64,000 nucleotides of DNA, from positions 479,626 to 543,625 of the forward strand of contig NZ_AMSI01000001.1 of NCBI RefSeq assembly GCF_000300515.1. Direction: 5' to 3'. The DNA comes from Nitratireductor indicus C115. Lineage in GTDB: Bacteria > Pseudomonadota > Alphaproteobacteria > Rhizobiales > Rhizobiaceae. Below, in pieces: positions 43,781-51,756 of this stretch (position 1 is its first letter; every line of letters begins with the position of its first letter). The position numbers and the translations under genes are program-made. Below the pieces are notes generated by a model that saw only the letters and a program-made list of their open reading frames with translations, did no database searches and was not told the DNA's origin.

Positions 43781-43850
43781 AGAGCATTGTATAGTCAGAT
43801 GGTTTCATATGACGTCCGATAAACGCGGAAAAATCAGAAGATGGAACGCT
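43781..43850. repeat. Copy of the two-hairpin intergenic repeat before mscL
   Basis: AGAGCATTGTATAGTCAGAT with GGTTTCATATGACGTCC and AAACGCGGAAAAATCAG aligns with the other copies; the first stem is GTCAGATG-GTTT-CATATGAC. It lies in the 298-base gap between the hybrid kinase start and mscL; the rest of the gap must hold both divergent promoters. Confidence 0.65.
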
Positions 43851-44004
43851 GCGCACCCGAAAGGAGCCGCGGCATTCCAAGTACAATTCGAAGACGCGGC
43901 GATTAGCGCTATTTTGCGCTTATCTCAATCTGCGGTTTTGCTATTGTGGCGCCGAGGCGGCAATTGAGTCGTCAGGGGTTGCAGCAAGATCGGGAGACAT
44001 CCGT

Positions 44005-44427
44005 ATGTTGAAGGAATTTCGTGAATTCATCGCCAGGGGCAATGTTATGGACCTGGCTGTCGGTGTCATCATCGGCGGGGCGTTCGGTCTTATCGTCAAG
44101 TCGCTGACCGACGATATCATCATGCCGATCGTCGGCGCGATCTTTGGCGGTCTGGACTTCTCCGATTATTTCCTGCCGCTTTCTTCTGGCGTTACAGCGA
44201 CCACGCTTGCTGCCGCCCGTGAGCAGGGTGCGGTTTTCGCCTATGGCAACTTCCTGACCGTTGTCGTGAATTTCCTGATCCTCGCCTGGATCATCTTCCT
44301 GATGGTCAAGGCCGTGAACAATATGCGCCGCCGCATTGAGCAGGAGCCCGAAGCCGCACCGGCAGCACCTCCTGCCGATGTGCAGCTTCTGACCGAAATC
44401 CGAGATCTCCTCGCGAAGAAGAAATAA
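44005..44427 (+). CDS. mscL: Large-conductance mechanosensitive channel
   Basis: A 140-residue inner-membrane channel that opens under high membrane tension to release solutes during osmotic downshock. The amphipathic N-terminal helix [20 protein letters not shown] leads into TM1 ([20 protein letters not shown]), and TM2 is [20 protein letters not shown]. The periplasmic loop is [18 protein letters not shown]. The Ala/Pro linker and the final helix [15 protein letters not shown] form the cytoplasmic bundle. A strong bidirectional terminator separates it from the convergent hemA. Confidence 0.97.
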   Translation: MLKEFREFIARGNVMDLAVGVIIGGAFGLIVKSLTDDIIMPIVGAIFGGLDFSDYFLPLSSGVTATTLAAAREQGAVFAYGNFLTVVVNFLILAWIIFLMVKAVNNMRRRIEQEPEAAPAAPPADVQLLTEIRDLLAKKK

Positions 44428-44475
44428 GGTTCTTCAGCACAGGCTGTTTTGACCTAAGCCTTCGTAAAGACAAAA

Positions 44476-44508
44476 AAAGCGCCGCCGGAGAGTCTCCGGC
44501 GGCGCTTT
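44476..44508. terminator. Bidirectional terminator between mscL and hemA
   Basis: AAAGCGCCGCCGGA-GAGTC-TCCGGCGGCGCTTTT is a perfect stem of at least 11 GC-rich pairs extended by A-T pairs, with T-runs on both strands. It lies between two convergent stops, so it can end transcription in both directions. Confidence 0.9.
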
Positions 44509-44524
44509 TGCTTTGTCGAGAATT

Positions 44525-45802
44525 TCAGCCGCCCGATTTTGGCACAAGCAGCGAAACCACCCGATCGGATTTGGCCTGCTGCGGTTGCCCAGCCTCGTTG
44601 AAGGGAATGCCGAGTGCATTCCATGTTTCAAGAAGCGCATCGCGCAGGGTCTCGATCAGCCCGTCATCGTGGAACGGCGTGGGGGTGATCCGCAGCCGTT
44701 CGGTACCGCGTGGGACGGTCGGATAGTTGATGGGCTGAATGTAAATCCCATGCTTCTCCAGAAGCCGGTCGCTGGCCTGCTTGCAGAGTTCGGGATCACC
44801 GACCAGAAGCGGCACGATATGGGTCTGCGAAGGCATGACTGGCAAGCCCGCTGCACCCAAGGTTTCCTTGGTACTCTGCGCCTGGCGTTGCTGCGCCTCG
44901 CGCTCCGCCGTGGAGGACTTCAGATGACGGATCGATGCTGTTGCGGCCGCTGCGATGGAGGGCGGCAGAGCCGTCGTGAAGATGAACCCCGGAGCATAGG
45001 AGCGCACGGCATCGACGACGGCGGTGGAACCGGTGATATAACCGCCGATGACACCGAAGCCCTTGGCAAGTGTACCTTCGATAATGTCGATGCGATGGGC
45101 GAGGCCGTCACGCTCGGTGATGCCGCCGCCGCGCGCGCCATACATGCCGACCGCATGAACCTCATCAATGTAGGTCATTGCGTTGTATTTGTCGGCGAGA
45201 TCGGCAATCGCCTCGATAGGTGCGATATCGCCGTCCATGGAGTAGACGGATTCGAAAACGATCAGCTTGGCTTGTCCTGGCTCGGCCGCCTGCAAGAGGC
45301 TCTCGAGATGCGCCACGTCGTTGTGGCGGAAAATCTTCTTTTCGGCGCCTGAACGCCGCACGCCCTCGATCATGGAGGCATGGTTCAGCTCATCCGAGAG
45401 AACGAGGCAGTTCGGTAGGAGCCGGGCAATCGTGGAAATCGCGGCCTCATTGGAAATGAAGCCCGACGTGAACACCAGACCGGCTTCCTTGCCGTGCAGG
45501 TCGGCCAGTTCGCTTTCCAGCTCAACGAGCGGATGGTTGGTACCGGAGATATTGCGGGTGCCGCCAGCGCCCGCACCCATCCCGCCTGCCGTTTGCTGCA
45601 TGGCGCGGATCACGTCCGGATGCTGCCCCATGCCGAGATAATCGTTGGAACACCACACGGTGATTTCGCGCACATCGCCATTGGCGCGCCACAGGGCGCG
45701 GGGAAAAGCGCCGACGATTCGCTCAAGATCGGCGAAGACACGATAACGGCGTTCGGCATGTAGTTGCTCGATCGCCTCCGAGAAGAAACGCTGGTAGTTC
45801 AT
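44525..45802 (-). CDS. hemA: 5-aminolevulinate synthase
   Basis: A 425-residue PLP enzyme joining glycine and succinyl-CoA to 5-aminolevulinate (Shemin route of heme synthesis, an alphaproteobacterial trait). It begins [20 protein letters not shown]. It has [17 protein letters not shown] near residue 50, the Gly-rich [20 protein letters not shown] near 80, [17 protein letters not shown] near 215 and the PLP lysine in [14 protein letters not shown] near 248. The start ATG 45802 has AGGAAGG just upstream; the longer frame to 45880 is Cys-rich and unlike the family. Confidence 0.96.
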   Translation of the reverse strand: MNYQRFFSEAIEQLHAERRYRVFADLERIVGAFPRALWRANGDVREITVWCSNDYLGMGQHPDVIRAMQQTAGGMGAGAGGTRNISGTNHPLVELESELADLHGKEAGLVFTSGFISNEAAISTIARLLPNCLVLSDELNHASMIEGVRRSGAEKKIFRHNDVAHLESLLQAAEPGQAKLIVFESVYSMDGDIAPIEAIADLADKYNAMTYIDEVHAVGMYGARGGGITERDGLAHRIDIIEGTLAKGFGVIGGYITGSTAVVDAVRSYAPGFIFTTALPPSIAAAATASIRHLKSSTAEREAQQRQAQSTKETLGAAGLPVMPSQTHIVPLLVGDPELCKQASDRLLEKHGIYIQPINYPTVPRGTERLRITPTPFHDDGLIETLRDALLETWNALGIPFNEAGQPQQAKSDRVVSLLVPKSGG

Positions 45803-45944
45803 GAGACCTTCCTGCTGTGCGGCGCGATCATAGTGTCGGCCCCAACGCGCGTCCATTGCGCATTTCGGGCAAAATGCCACGGTCAGCAGGGGGCGCTTTG
45901 CGCTCGATCAAATCGCACTGAAACGATTGCCGCAGGATAGGGTT

Positions 45945-46739
45945 TCAGGTCCGTCGCTCAGGCGCTTCCGAGGCGCCGAGGGCGCTCAGGCGAAAACCGT
46001 CGTCGCCCTTGGTACGAGCCTTGTCGAGTTGCTCGGAGGCGACGCGCATCAAGCCACGGAATTCGATCTGGTCCTCGAAAATCACGCCGCCGATATCGAG
46101 CGAAAGGCTGAGTTCGTTGCCTTCTGCAAGGAACGGTGTTTCGGTGGCGGCTGAGCGAATGCGCTCACCTACCTCACGTGCCTGCTCTACGGTGGCGCCG
46201 GGAAGGAAGATGCCGAATTCGTCGTCGCTGAGCCGCCCGACGATGTCGCTTCGGCGCACATTGGCCCGGATGACGGATGCTATCTGGCGCATGGATTCCT
46301 CGCCCCAGCGAAATCCGTAGTCGATATTGATCGACCGCGCGTTCTGGGCTTCCACAATGAGCAGGGCCCCGTAGGTGCGTCCGGCTTCCGAGACGGAGGT
46401 ATTGCGCCGGCGTTCGACCAGGGTCGTGAAGGCATTGCCGTTCAGAACTTCCGTTGAGGGGTCGTGTGCGGCAGCGAAATTGCGCTCGTTGCGATAGTTG
46501 CGAACTGTCTGGGACGTATAGGCGATATAGAACAGAAGAGGCGCTGCGATTGCGACCGGAAGAATGATCGCGGCCAGCAGGCTCTGCCGGTACGGATTGA
46601 TGTTTTCGCTGAAGAAAAGGAGATAGTGAACGAGAAAGGACAGGCCCACGGCACAGATCGTGCCAACGAGAGTGAAGGCAGCAAGCCATATCCAGCGGGG
46701 TGTGCGGGGCGTCTGTGATGTGTTCATGTCGTTCAGCAT
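45945..46739 (-). CDS. Membrane GGDEF-family protein with a degenerate motif
   Basis: A 264-residue protein with two membrane segments (about 16-38 and 53-73) and a C-terminal GGDEF domain (about 90-255). The family start DPSTEVLNGNAFTTLVERR is present, but the catalytic GG(D/E)EF loop reads SDDEF (in GRLSDDEFGIF). Both glycines needed for GTP binding are replaced, so cyclic di-GMP synthesis is doubtful; a sensor or scaffold role is possible. ATG 46739 or 46727 may be the start. It is monocistronic, upstream of hemA on the same strand. Confidence 0.85.
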   Translation of the reverse strand: MLNDMNTSQTPRTPRWIWLAAFTLVGTICAVGLSFLVHYLLFFSENINPYRQSLLAAIILPVAIAAPLLFYIAYTSQTVRNYRNERNFAAAHDPSTEVLNGNAFTTLVERRRNTSVSEAGRTYGALLIVEAQNARSINIDYGFRWGEESMRQIASVIRANVRRSDIVGRLSDDEFGIFLPGATVEQAREVGERIRSAATETPFLAEGNELSLSLDIGGVIFEDQIEFRGLMRVASEQLDKARTKGDDGFRLSALGASEAPERRT

Positions 46740-46958
46740 CCTCGGCTTTTACCCACTACTAGCCGGCAAATTTCTAACAACCGTTGATCCGATGTTTCGC
46801 TTTTTAACGAATCTCGCAGATTCCGCCAAGTTGTTGGATTGTCTAAATATGTGAAAATAAATAGGTATTTTATATAAATGTTACATTTTCCATTCGCTCC
46901 CCATTGATAGTTTGCCGTGCAATCTCATCGTCTCGCGGGGGCATCGGAAAGGGACATC

Positions 46959-47177
46959 ATGCCGACAGACTTTGCGTCCGTGCACGCCCATCTCGAAAAC
47001 GCCCAGGCGGCTTTGCGCGGTAGCGACCCGCAAACGCAAAGGCTGCGCGAGGTGATTGGCAGCCTGATCGACGATGTGCTGAAAGCGCAGTACTCGCCTG
47101 TCGCGCAGGGTGATCGGGTTGTGGCTTTTCCGGGTGCCGAGAAGAGTGAGCAGACGCCCTCTTCCCGTCATGGCTGA
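46959..47177 (+). CDS. Small hypothetical protein, paralogue of 13946-14140
   Basis: A 72-residue protein starting at ATG 46959 behind GGAAAGGG. It shares DF-x-HL-x-AQ-LRGSD, a central helix and the VVAFP end segment with the 64-residue product at 13946-14140. The upstream 200 bases are AT-rich and hold its promoter. Two probable helices and a polar tail (KSEQTPSSRHG) are all that can be seen; no function is recognised. Confidence 0.6.
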   Translation: MPTDFASVHAHLENAQAALRGSDPQTQRLREVIGSLIDDVLKAQYSPVAQGDRVVAFPGAEKSEQTPSSRHG

Positions 47178-47280
47178 GAGGTTTCTCATTCGCGGGCTAT
47201 AGCCTCGCGGCACGCGAACACGACAATGCGAACCGGCGCACGGTGCAGCGATGCCGTGTCCCGGTCGGAAAAATTCGGAA

Positions 47281-47625
47281 TCAGTTTTGTTCGGTGTTCG
47301 CCGCAGCCAGTGCCTCATCCCGCAGGGGATGATTGCTTGCACGTGCGTCCTCGGTGCGTGTGGATGTTCCGCTATGGTCGAGAAACACAAGCGCCACCTC
47401 GTTTTCCGGCCCAAGCGCCACCGCTGCGATGCGCTGATATTGCGGATCGTCATCCAGCCTGCGGTTGAAGAGAACCCTACCGTCCAGTTCATCCAGAGCA
47501 GTCAGAAGAGCGGTTTCAAATCCTTGCGCCACGAGATCCGCCAAATCCAGCAGAAGCTCCAGTTGGACGACCTCAAGCGCATTGTCACATTGCACGGCTA
47601 CTAAACTCGAATCGTTACTCACCAC
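47281..47625 (-). CDS. Hypothetical acidic protein (doubtful)
   Basis: A 114-residue reading from GTG 47625, Leu/Ala/Asp-rich (VQLELLLDLADLVAQGFETA, then DELDGRVLFNRRLDDDP). It is acidic and looks more protein-like than the overlapping forward reading 47251-47604, but it has no good ribosome site and no known family. The region 47178-47868 holds nothing else convincing. Treat as tentative. Confidence 0.35.
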   Translation of the reverse strand: MVSNDSSLVAVQCDNALEVVQLELLLDLADLVAQGFETALLTALDELDGRVLFNRRLDDDPQYQRIAAVALGPENEVALVFLDHSGTSTRTEDARASNHPLRDEALAAANTEQN

Positions 47626-47868
47626 GTGAAATTAGCTGAGTGATTGTCTCCCCGGCAATGCGATTGCCGAAAACAGTTTGTTTCCAGATGAAACGTCCGA
47701 TGTTCCTGAATATATGAGTTAAATCAGCATGTTTTATTCATTGCCGTCGCCTCCGATAAAAATCGCTGGTGCGGCAATCCTTCGCGCGAGAAGAGGTTCC
47801 CCGCGCTGCGGATACGATTTATCAAATCGGATCTTGGGTGTTTTGAACAAGCGGTGGAGGAATTGAGA

Positions 47869-48270
47869 ATGCCGAAATTGATGAAGGCAATGGCGCTCGC
47901 CGCGCCGCTGTTTCTGGGGCTTTACGGCGCAGCGCACGCTGATCCGGATGCCGACGATGGCGAAAAGGTTTTTGCCAGATGCAAGGCCTGCCATGCGGTC
48001 GGTGAGGGAGCCAAGCACAAGGTTGGACCGGAGCTCAACGATTTGTTCGGCCGGGTGGCTGGTACGGTGGAGGGCTTCAAGTTTTCGCCGGCCATGCATG
48101 AAGCCGGCGAAAAAGGCCTGGTCTGGGACGAAGAGACCCTGCACGCCTATCTTGCTGCGCCGCGCAGTGTCGTGCCGGGCACCAAGATGGCTTTCGCGGG
48201 CCTCAAAAAACCCGACGACATCGAGGATGTGATCGCATATCTGAAGACCTTCTCCGAGAACGCACAGTAG
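47869..48270 (+). CDS. Class I cytochrome c (c2/c556-like, soluble)
   Basis: A 133-residue periplasmic electron carrier. The signal peptide (MPKLMKAMALAAPLFLGLYG) ends at AAHA-D. The single heme site is CKACH in the mature N-terminus, with the His as one ligand, and the Met ligand is in PGTKMAFAG near residue 105, typical of mitochondrial-type cytochrome c. PDDIEDVIAYLKTF is the C-terminal helix. The start has GGAGG eight bases upstream. It probably carries electrons between the bc1 complex and oxidases. Confidence 0.94.
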   Translation: MPKLMKAMALAAPLFLGLYGAAHADPDADDGEKVFARCKACHAVGEGAKHKVGPELNDLFGRVAGTVEGFKFSPAMHEAGEKGLVWDEETLHAYLAAPRSVVPGTKMAFAGLKKPDDIEDVIAYLKTFSENAQ

Positions 48271-48285
48271 AGGAAGGCGCCAGCC

Positions 48286-49485
48286 TTACTGACGGATCGT
48301 CTCGTCGATTGGCGATCCGGGCTGGTGCAGCCGTTCCAGCACTTCGATGATCTGGTACGCGGCGGTAACGCGCGCCGGAACAGGGAAGGTTTTGTTTGCC
48401 AGCAAAACGACGCCGAACTTTCTGATCGGAACGAAAGCGATATAGGCGGAAAACCCCTTCGCCGACCCGACCTTGTTCACGAGAACGCTGCGGCGCGGGG
48501 GAAAAGGCGGTTTCAACCGCTGTGCCGGCAATGTGCCGAAACGGATGAAAGGGGCATTCCCTTCAAGCAGATGGTTGAGTGTGACGGGATAGGGATACTG
48601 TTCCCAATAGAGACACTGAATCATGTCTTCGACTTTGAAATAGCCAACACGTGTGTTGAGAATCGCCTGTTTTACGGCCTCGTCGGCGCTCTCCTGTCCC
48701 ATCTGCAATGCGACGAAGCGCAGGAGGTCCGATGCGGTTGTCTTTATGCCCAGCGCTTCGGCGGTCAGGAAGCCTGTCTCGGGCTCAACCGCCGCGCCCG
48801 TCCGGTTGTACCCGGTGGAAACCTGTTTGTGTTTGCCACGAGGCACGGCAATGAAGCTGTGCTTCATTCCAAGAGCGGGAAAAAGGTGCTGCTCCATTGC
48901 CTGGGAATATGACAGGCGCATGGACTTGGCCGCGAGAAGTCCCAGAAGGCCGCTGCCGAAACTTGTTTCCGTGCGTTGCAAGCCTGCAGGATAAGTGGGC
49001 GTCCAATGGAGGCCGTAGTCGATGAGTGTTTTTTCGTCGGTCACCATTCCGGGGGTGAGTGAGGGAAGCCCGGCTGTGTGCGTTGCAAGGTTTAACAGGG
49101 TCACATTGTCGAAACTGCTGCTGCGCAACGCCGGCCAGACATCGCTGACGCTGTCGAACAGCGAAAGTTTCCCTTCCTGCTCCGCGTGGGCCGCAAGAGT
49201 GGCCGAAAAGAGCCGGCTCATAGTGCCGATTTCGAACAGGGTGGACCGCGTGACTTTTGTCCCTGTTTCAAGAGAAGCATAGCCGAAATCGTAGATACGC
49301 TGTTCGTCTCCCGCAATGATCGCGACCGACATCCCTGGTATCTGTTCCTGTTGCATTAGGACGCCAACGATGTCGCTGATTGGCTCGGCATACCTATCTT
49401 CGGTGATGGGATCGGCGGCAAGAGCTGTATCAGGTTGGGTGGAAAGTAAAAATAAAATAATTATACTGATGAATTGTATTTTCAT
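48286..49485 (-). CDS. AmpC-like serine hydrolase with altered catalytic motifs
   Basis: A 399-residue exported protein that follows class C beta-lactamases along most of its length: signal peptide to about residue 23, QEQIPGMSVAII, GKLSLFDSVSDVWPAL, FPALGMKHSFIAVP and VVLLANKTFPVPARV. Yet the three active-site motifs are changed. SxxK reads TMSR (88-91), YxN reads ETS (173-175), and KTG reads KVG (338-340). Without the nucleophilic Ser and general-base Lys and Tyr it should not hydrolyse beta-lactams by the normal route. It may be a binding protein or a decaying paralogue. The frame is intact. Upstream DNA is AT-rich. Confidence 0.88.
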   Translation of the reverse strand: MKIQFISIIILFLLSTQPDTALAADPITEDRYAEPISDIVGVLMQQEQIPGMSVAIIAGDEQRIYDFGYASLETGTKVTRSTLFEIGTMSRLFSATLAAHAEQEGKLSLFDSVSDVWPALRSSSFDNVTLLNLATHTAGLPSLTPGMVTDEKTLIDYGLHWTPTYPAGLQRTETSFGSGLLGLLAAKSMRLSYSQAMEQHLFPALGMKHSFIAVPRGKHKQVSTGYNRTGAAVEPETGFLTAEALGIKTTASDLLRFVALQMGQESADEAVKQAILNTRVGYFKVEDMIQCLYWEQYPYPVTLNHLLEGNAPFIRFGTLPAQRLKPPFPPRRSVLVNKVGSAKGFSAYIAFVPIRKFGVVLLANKTFPVPARVTAAYQIIEVLERLHQPGSPIDETIRQ

Positions 49486-49669
49486 TTAGAAAAATCAATT
49501 TATGAAAATGATACCTTCACATTTTATTTTGGAAATCTATTCTTAGCAAGCCGTTTCTGGCGTCTTTAGTGACGTGTCACAATCATTGTCGAACGCTTGA
49601 GCCTATCGGCGATGGGCGTAGCGCTGTATGGGAAGGTTTTGGGGAGTAAGCCTTGAGAGCAGCGGGTCG

Positions 49670-50776
49670 ATGAGCGGGATGTCCGATATTATTGTAATCG
49701 GCGGCGGTATAGCCGGCGTCAGCGCCGGCGCGCGGATGGCGAATGATGCCAGGGTAATCCTGCTCGAGGCAGAGGAGGCAATCGGCTACCACGCGACGGG
49801 ACGCTCGGCGGCGATCTATATCCGCAACTATGGCAATGCTGCATTGCGCGCTCTGAATGCGGCATCCGAGCCCGTTTTCCTCGAGCCGGAAGGAATTTGC
49901 GAAAGCAGCCTGCTTTCGCCCCGGGGGCTCATCTATGTCGCTCTTCCCGAACATGCTTCGGCGATTGAAGGATTGTTGCAGGGCGCTACGGGCATGGAGC
50001 GCATCTCGCCTGAAGAAGCGTTGCGACGTGTGCCGATCCTTCGCCGCGAAGCCGTTGCCGACGCTGCGATGGAGCCCGGCGCCCAGGATATCGATGTGGA
50101 TCGCCTGTTGCAGGGGTTTGCCCGGTTGTTGCGCAGGCGCGGCGGGCGCATCGTCACGCAGGCCCGTGTCAACAAGATCGAGCGGGAGGGCGGGGCCTGG
50201 ACGGTTGAAGCTCCGCAAGGCACCTTCACCGCACCCATCATCGTCAATGCCGCGGGCGCCTGGGCCGATGCGATTGCCCGAATGGCAGGTGCCGAGCCTT
50301 TGGGGCTGACGCCCATGCGTCGCTCCGCCGTCATCGTCCCGGCGCCGGAGGGGCATGATGTGTCGGCCTGGCCGCTTTTCGCCTGCGCGGGCGAAGGCTG
50401 GTATGCCAAGCCGGAAGCCGGCAAGCTGATGGTCTCCCCAGCCGACGAAGATCCATTTGAACCTTTCGACGCCTGGCCGGACGATATGGTGCTTGCTGAA
50501 GGGCTGCATCGCTTCCAGCAGGCCGTGACCATGCCCATCACCCGTGTGGAGAGAAGCTGGGCCGGGTTGCGCAGCTTTTTCCCTGATCGCACGCCAGCCG
50601 TGGGCTTTGCGCCCGGGTTGGATGGATTTTTCTGGCTGGCGGGGCAGGGAGGCTATGGCGTTCAGACGTCTCCGGCGCTATCGGCTCTGGCGGCGGATCT
50701 CTGCGCCGGCCGATCCTCTTCCTTGCCGGATGAGGTTGTCCGGGCGCTTGCGCCGGAACGGCTAATGACCAACTGA
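49670..50776 (+). CDS. FAD-dependent oxidoreductase, DAO (D-amino acid oxidase) family
   Basis: A 368-residue flavoprotein. The N-terminal dinucleotide motif is IIVIGGGIAGVSAGARMA followed by the acidic end of the second strand (VILLEAEE) and the FAD-contact ATGRSAAIYIRNYG. A second FAD region is IIVNAAGAWADAIARMAG near residue 200, and the C-terminal FFWLAGQGGYGVQTSPAL closes the site. It likely oxidises an amino acid or glycine-type amine to an imine. A RidA gene starts 11 bases downstream, in keeping with imine hydrolysis. ATG 49670 chosen; 49679 possible. Confidence 0.88.
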   Translation: MSGMSDIIVIGGGIAGVSAGARMANDARVILLEAEEAIGYHATGRSAAIYIRNYGNAALRALNAASEPVFLEPEGICESSLLSPRGLIYVALPEHASAIEGLLQGATGMERISPEEALRRVPILRREAVADAAMEPGAQDIDVDRLLQGFARLLRRRGGRIVTQARVNKIEREGGAWTVEAPQGTFTAPIIVNAAGAWADAIARMAGAEPLGLTPMRRSAVIVPAPEGHDVSAWPLFACAGEGWYAKPEAGKLMVSPADEDPFEPFDAWPDDMVLAEGLHRFQQAVTMPITRVERSWAGLRSFFPDRTPAVGFAPGLDGFFWLAGQGGYGVQTSPALSALAADLCAGRSSSLPDEVVRALAPERLMTN

Positions 50777-50787
50777 AAGGAAAATGA

Positions 50788-51138
50788 ATGTCTGAAATCA
50801 CTCGCCTCGAAACAGGCGCCCGCATGAGCCAGGCTGTCGTCAACAATGGCACCATCTACCTGGCCGGTCAGGTCGGTGAGCCGGGGACGAGCGTAACGGA
50901 GCAGACCAAGGCGATTCTGGCCCAGGTCGATGATCTTCTGGCGCGCTGTGGTTCCGACAAGACCCGTATTCTCTCCGCCACCATCTGGCTTGCTTCCATG
51001 GATGATTTCGCAGAGATGAATGCGGTGTGGGATGGGTGGGTTGCACCCGGTCACGCGCCAGCGCGCGCCACAGGCGAATCCCGCCTGGCGACGCCTGAAT
51101 ACAAGGTCGAAATCATCATCGTCGCATCCGTCGCATAA
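50788..51138 (+). CDS. RidA family protein (imine/enamine deaminase)
   Basis: A 116-residue member of the RidA/YjgF/UK114 family, which hydrolyses reactive imines and enamines formed by amino acid enzymes. Landmarks are ETGARMSQAVVNNGTIYLAG, the central VTEQTKAILAQVDDLLARCG, and the substrate Arg in APARATGESRLATPEYKVEI. It is directly behind the DAO-type oxidase gene, whose product would be an imine, and is followed by a strong terminator. Trimeric cytoplasmic protein by family. Confidence 0.93.
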   Translation: MSEITRLETGARMSQAVVNNGTIYLAGQVGEPGTSVTEQTKAILAQVDDLLARCGSDKTRILSATIWLASMDDFAEMNAVWDGWVAPGHAPARATGESRLATPEYKVEIIIVASVA

Positions 51139-51144
51139 GCTTCA

Positions 51145-51177
51145 GCAGCCGGGCGGAACTCCGCCCGGCTGCGTTTT
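51145..51177 (+). terminator. Terminator after the RidA gene
   Basis: GCAGCCGGGCGGA-AC-TCCGCCCGGCTGC (51145-51172) is a perfect 13-base inverted repeat followed by GTTTT. It lies seven bases after the RidA stop and just before the convergent Lrp-type stop, so it may serve both genes. Confidence 0.88.
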
Positions 51178-51187
51178 GCCTGCGGGT

Positions 51188-51649
51188 TCAGATCGGCAAT
51201 GGTCTGCGCTCTGCGATTGCCTCCATCGCGAAATAGGAGGTTACCGATTCCAGCTCCACTTTCTGGATCAGGCGCTGATAGACGGAATCGTAGCTTGCCA
51301 TGTCCGTTGTGACGATGCGCAGCATGTAGTCATAGTCTCCTCCGATACGGAAGAAGTCGACGATTTCGGGAATTCCGGCCACATGCTGCCGGAAGATGCG
51401 CAGCCAATCCGCCGAATGATGCCGCGTCTTTACCATCACGAAGACTACAAGACCCAGGCCGAGCTTGTTACGGTCTATCATCAGCGTCTTGCCGCGGATG
51501 ACGCCGCGTTCCTCCAGCGCCTTTAGGCGGCGCCAGCAGGCATTCTGCGAAAGCCCGACCTTCTCGGCGAGGTCGCGCTGCGAAAGCCCGGCATCGCGCT
51601 GCAGCTCGCGCAGGATTCGCCTATCAAAATGATCTATTTTCTCATCCAT
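51188..51649 (-). CDS. Lrp/AsnC-family transcriptional regulator
   Basis: A 153-residue Lrp-type regulator. The N-terminal HTH is DRRILRELQRDAGLSQRDLA followed by VGLSQNACWRRLKALEERGVI. The C-terminal RAM ligand domain covers about residues 65-150 (VVFVMVKTRHHSADWLRIF, YDYMLRIVTTDMASYDSVY). It is divergent from the class V aminotransferase gene and convergent with the DAO-RidA pair, so it may sense an amino acid handled by both. Confidence 0.92.
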   Translation of the reverse strand: MDEKIDHFDRRILRELQRDAGLSQRDLAEKVGLSQNACWRRLKALEERGVIRGKTLMIDRNKLGLGLVVFVMVKTRHHSADWLRIFRQHVAGIPEIVDFFRIGGDYDYMLRIVTTDMASYDSVYQRLIQKVELESVTSYFAMEAIAERRPLPI

Positions 51650-51698
51650 AGTCGTTCATATGATCGAATATTGTCGCTTTTAGCAATGAGTTTTGGCG

Positions 51699-51729
51699 AA
51701 AATGATTGCTTTTATTGTGAGATCATTTT
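51699..51729. promoter_or_regulatory. Inverted repeat between lrp-type and aminotransferase genes
   Basis: AAAATGAT (51699-51706) and ATCATTTT (51722-51729) are perfect inverted arms with a 15-base AT-rich spacer, in the divergent promoter region and ending 27 bases before the aminotransferase start. AT-rich inverted arms of this kind fit Lrp-type sites. Binding is inferred. Confidence 0.45.
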
Positions 51730-51756
51730 TCAAAATCAATTACGGGGTAATTCACG

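Noticed and set aside
47251-47604. 117-codon plus-strand frame
   Set aside because: Basic, His/Cys-rich sequence without a ribosome site; the minus-strand reading looks more protein-like, though that too is doubtful.
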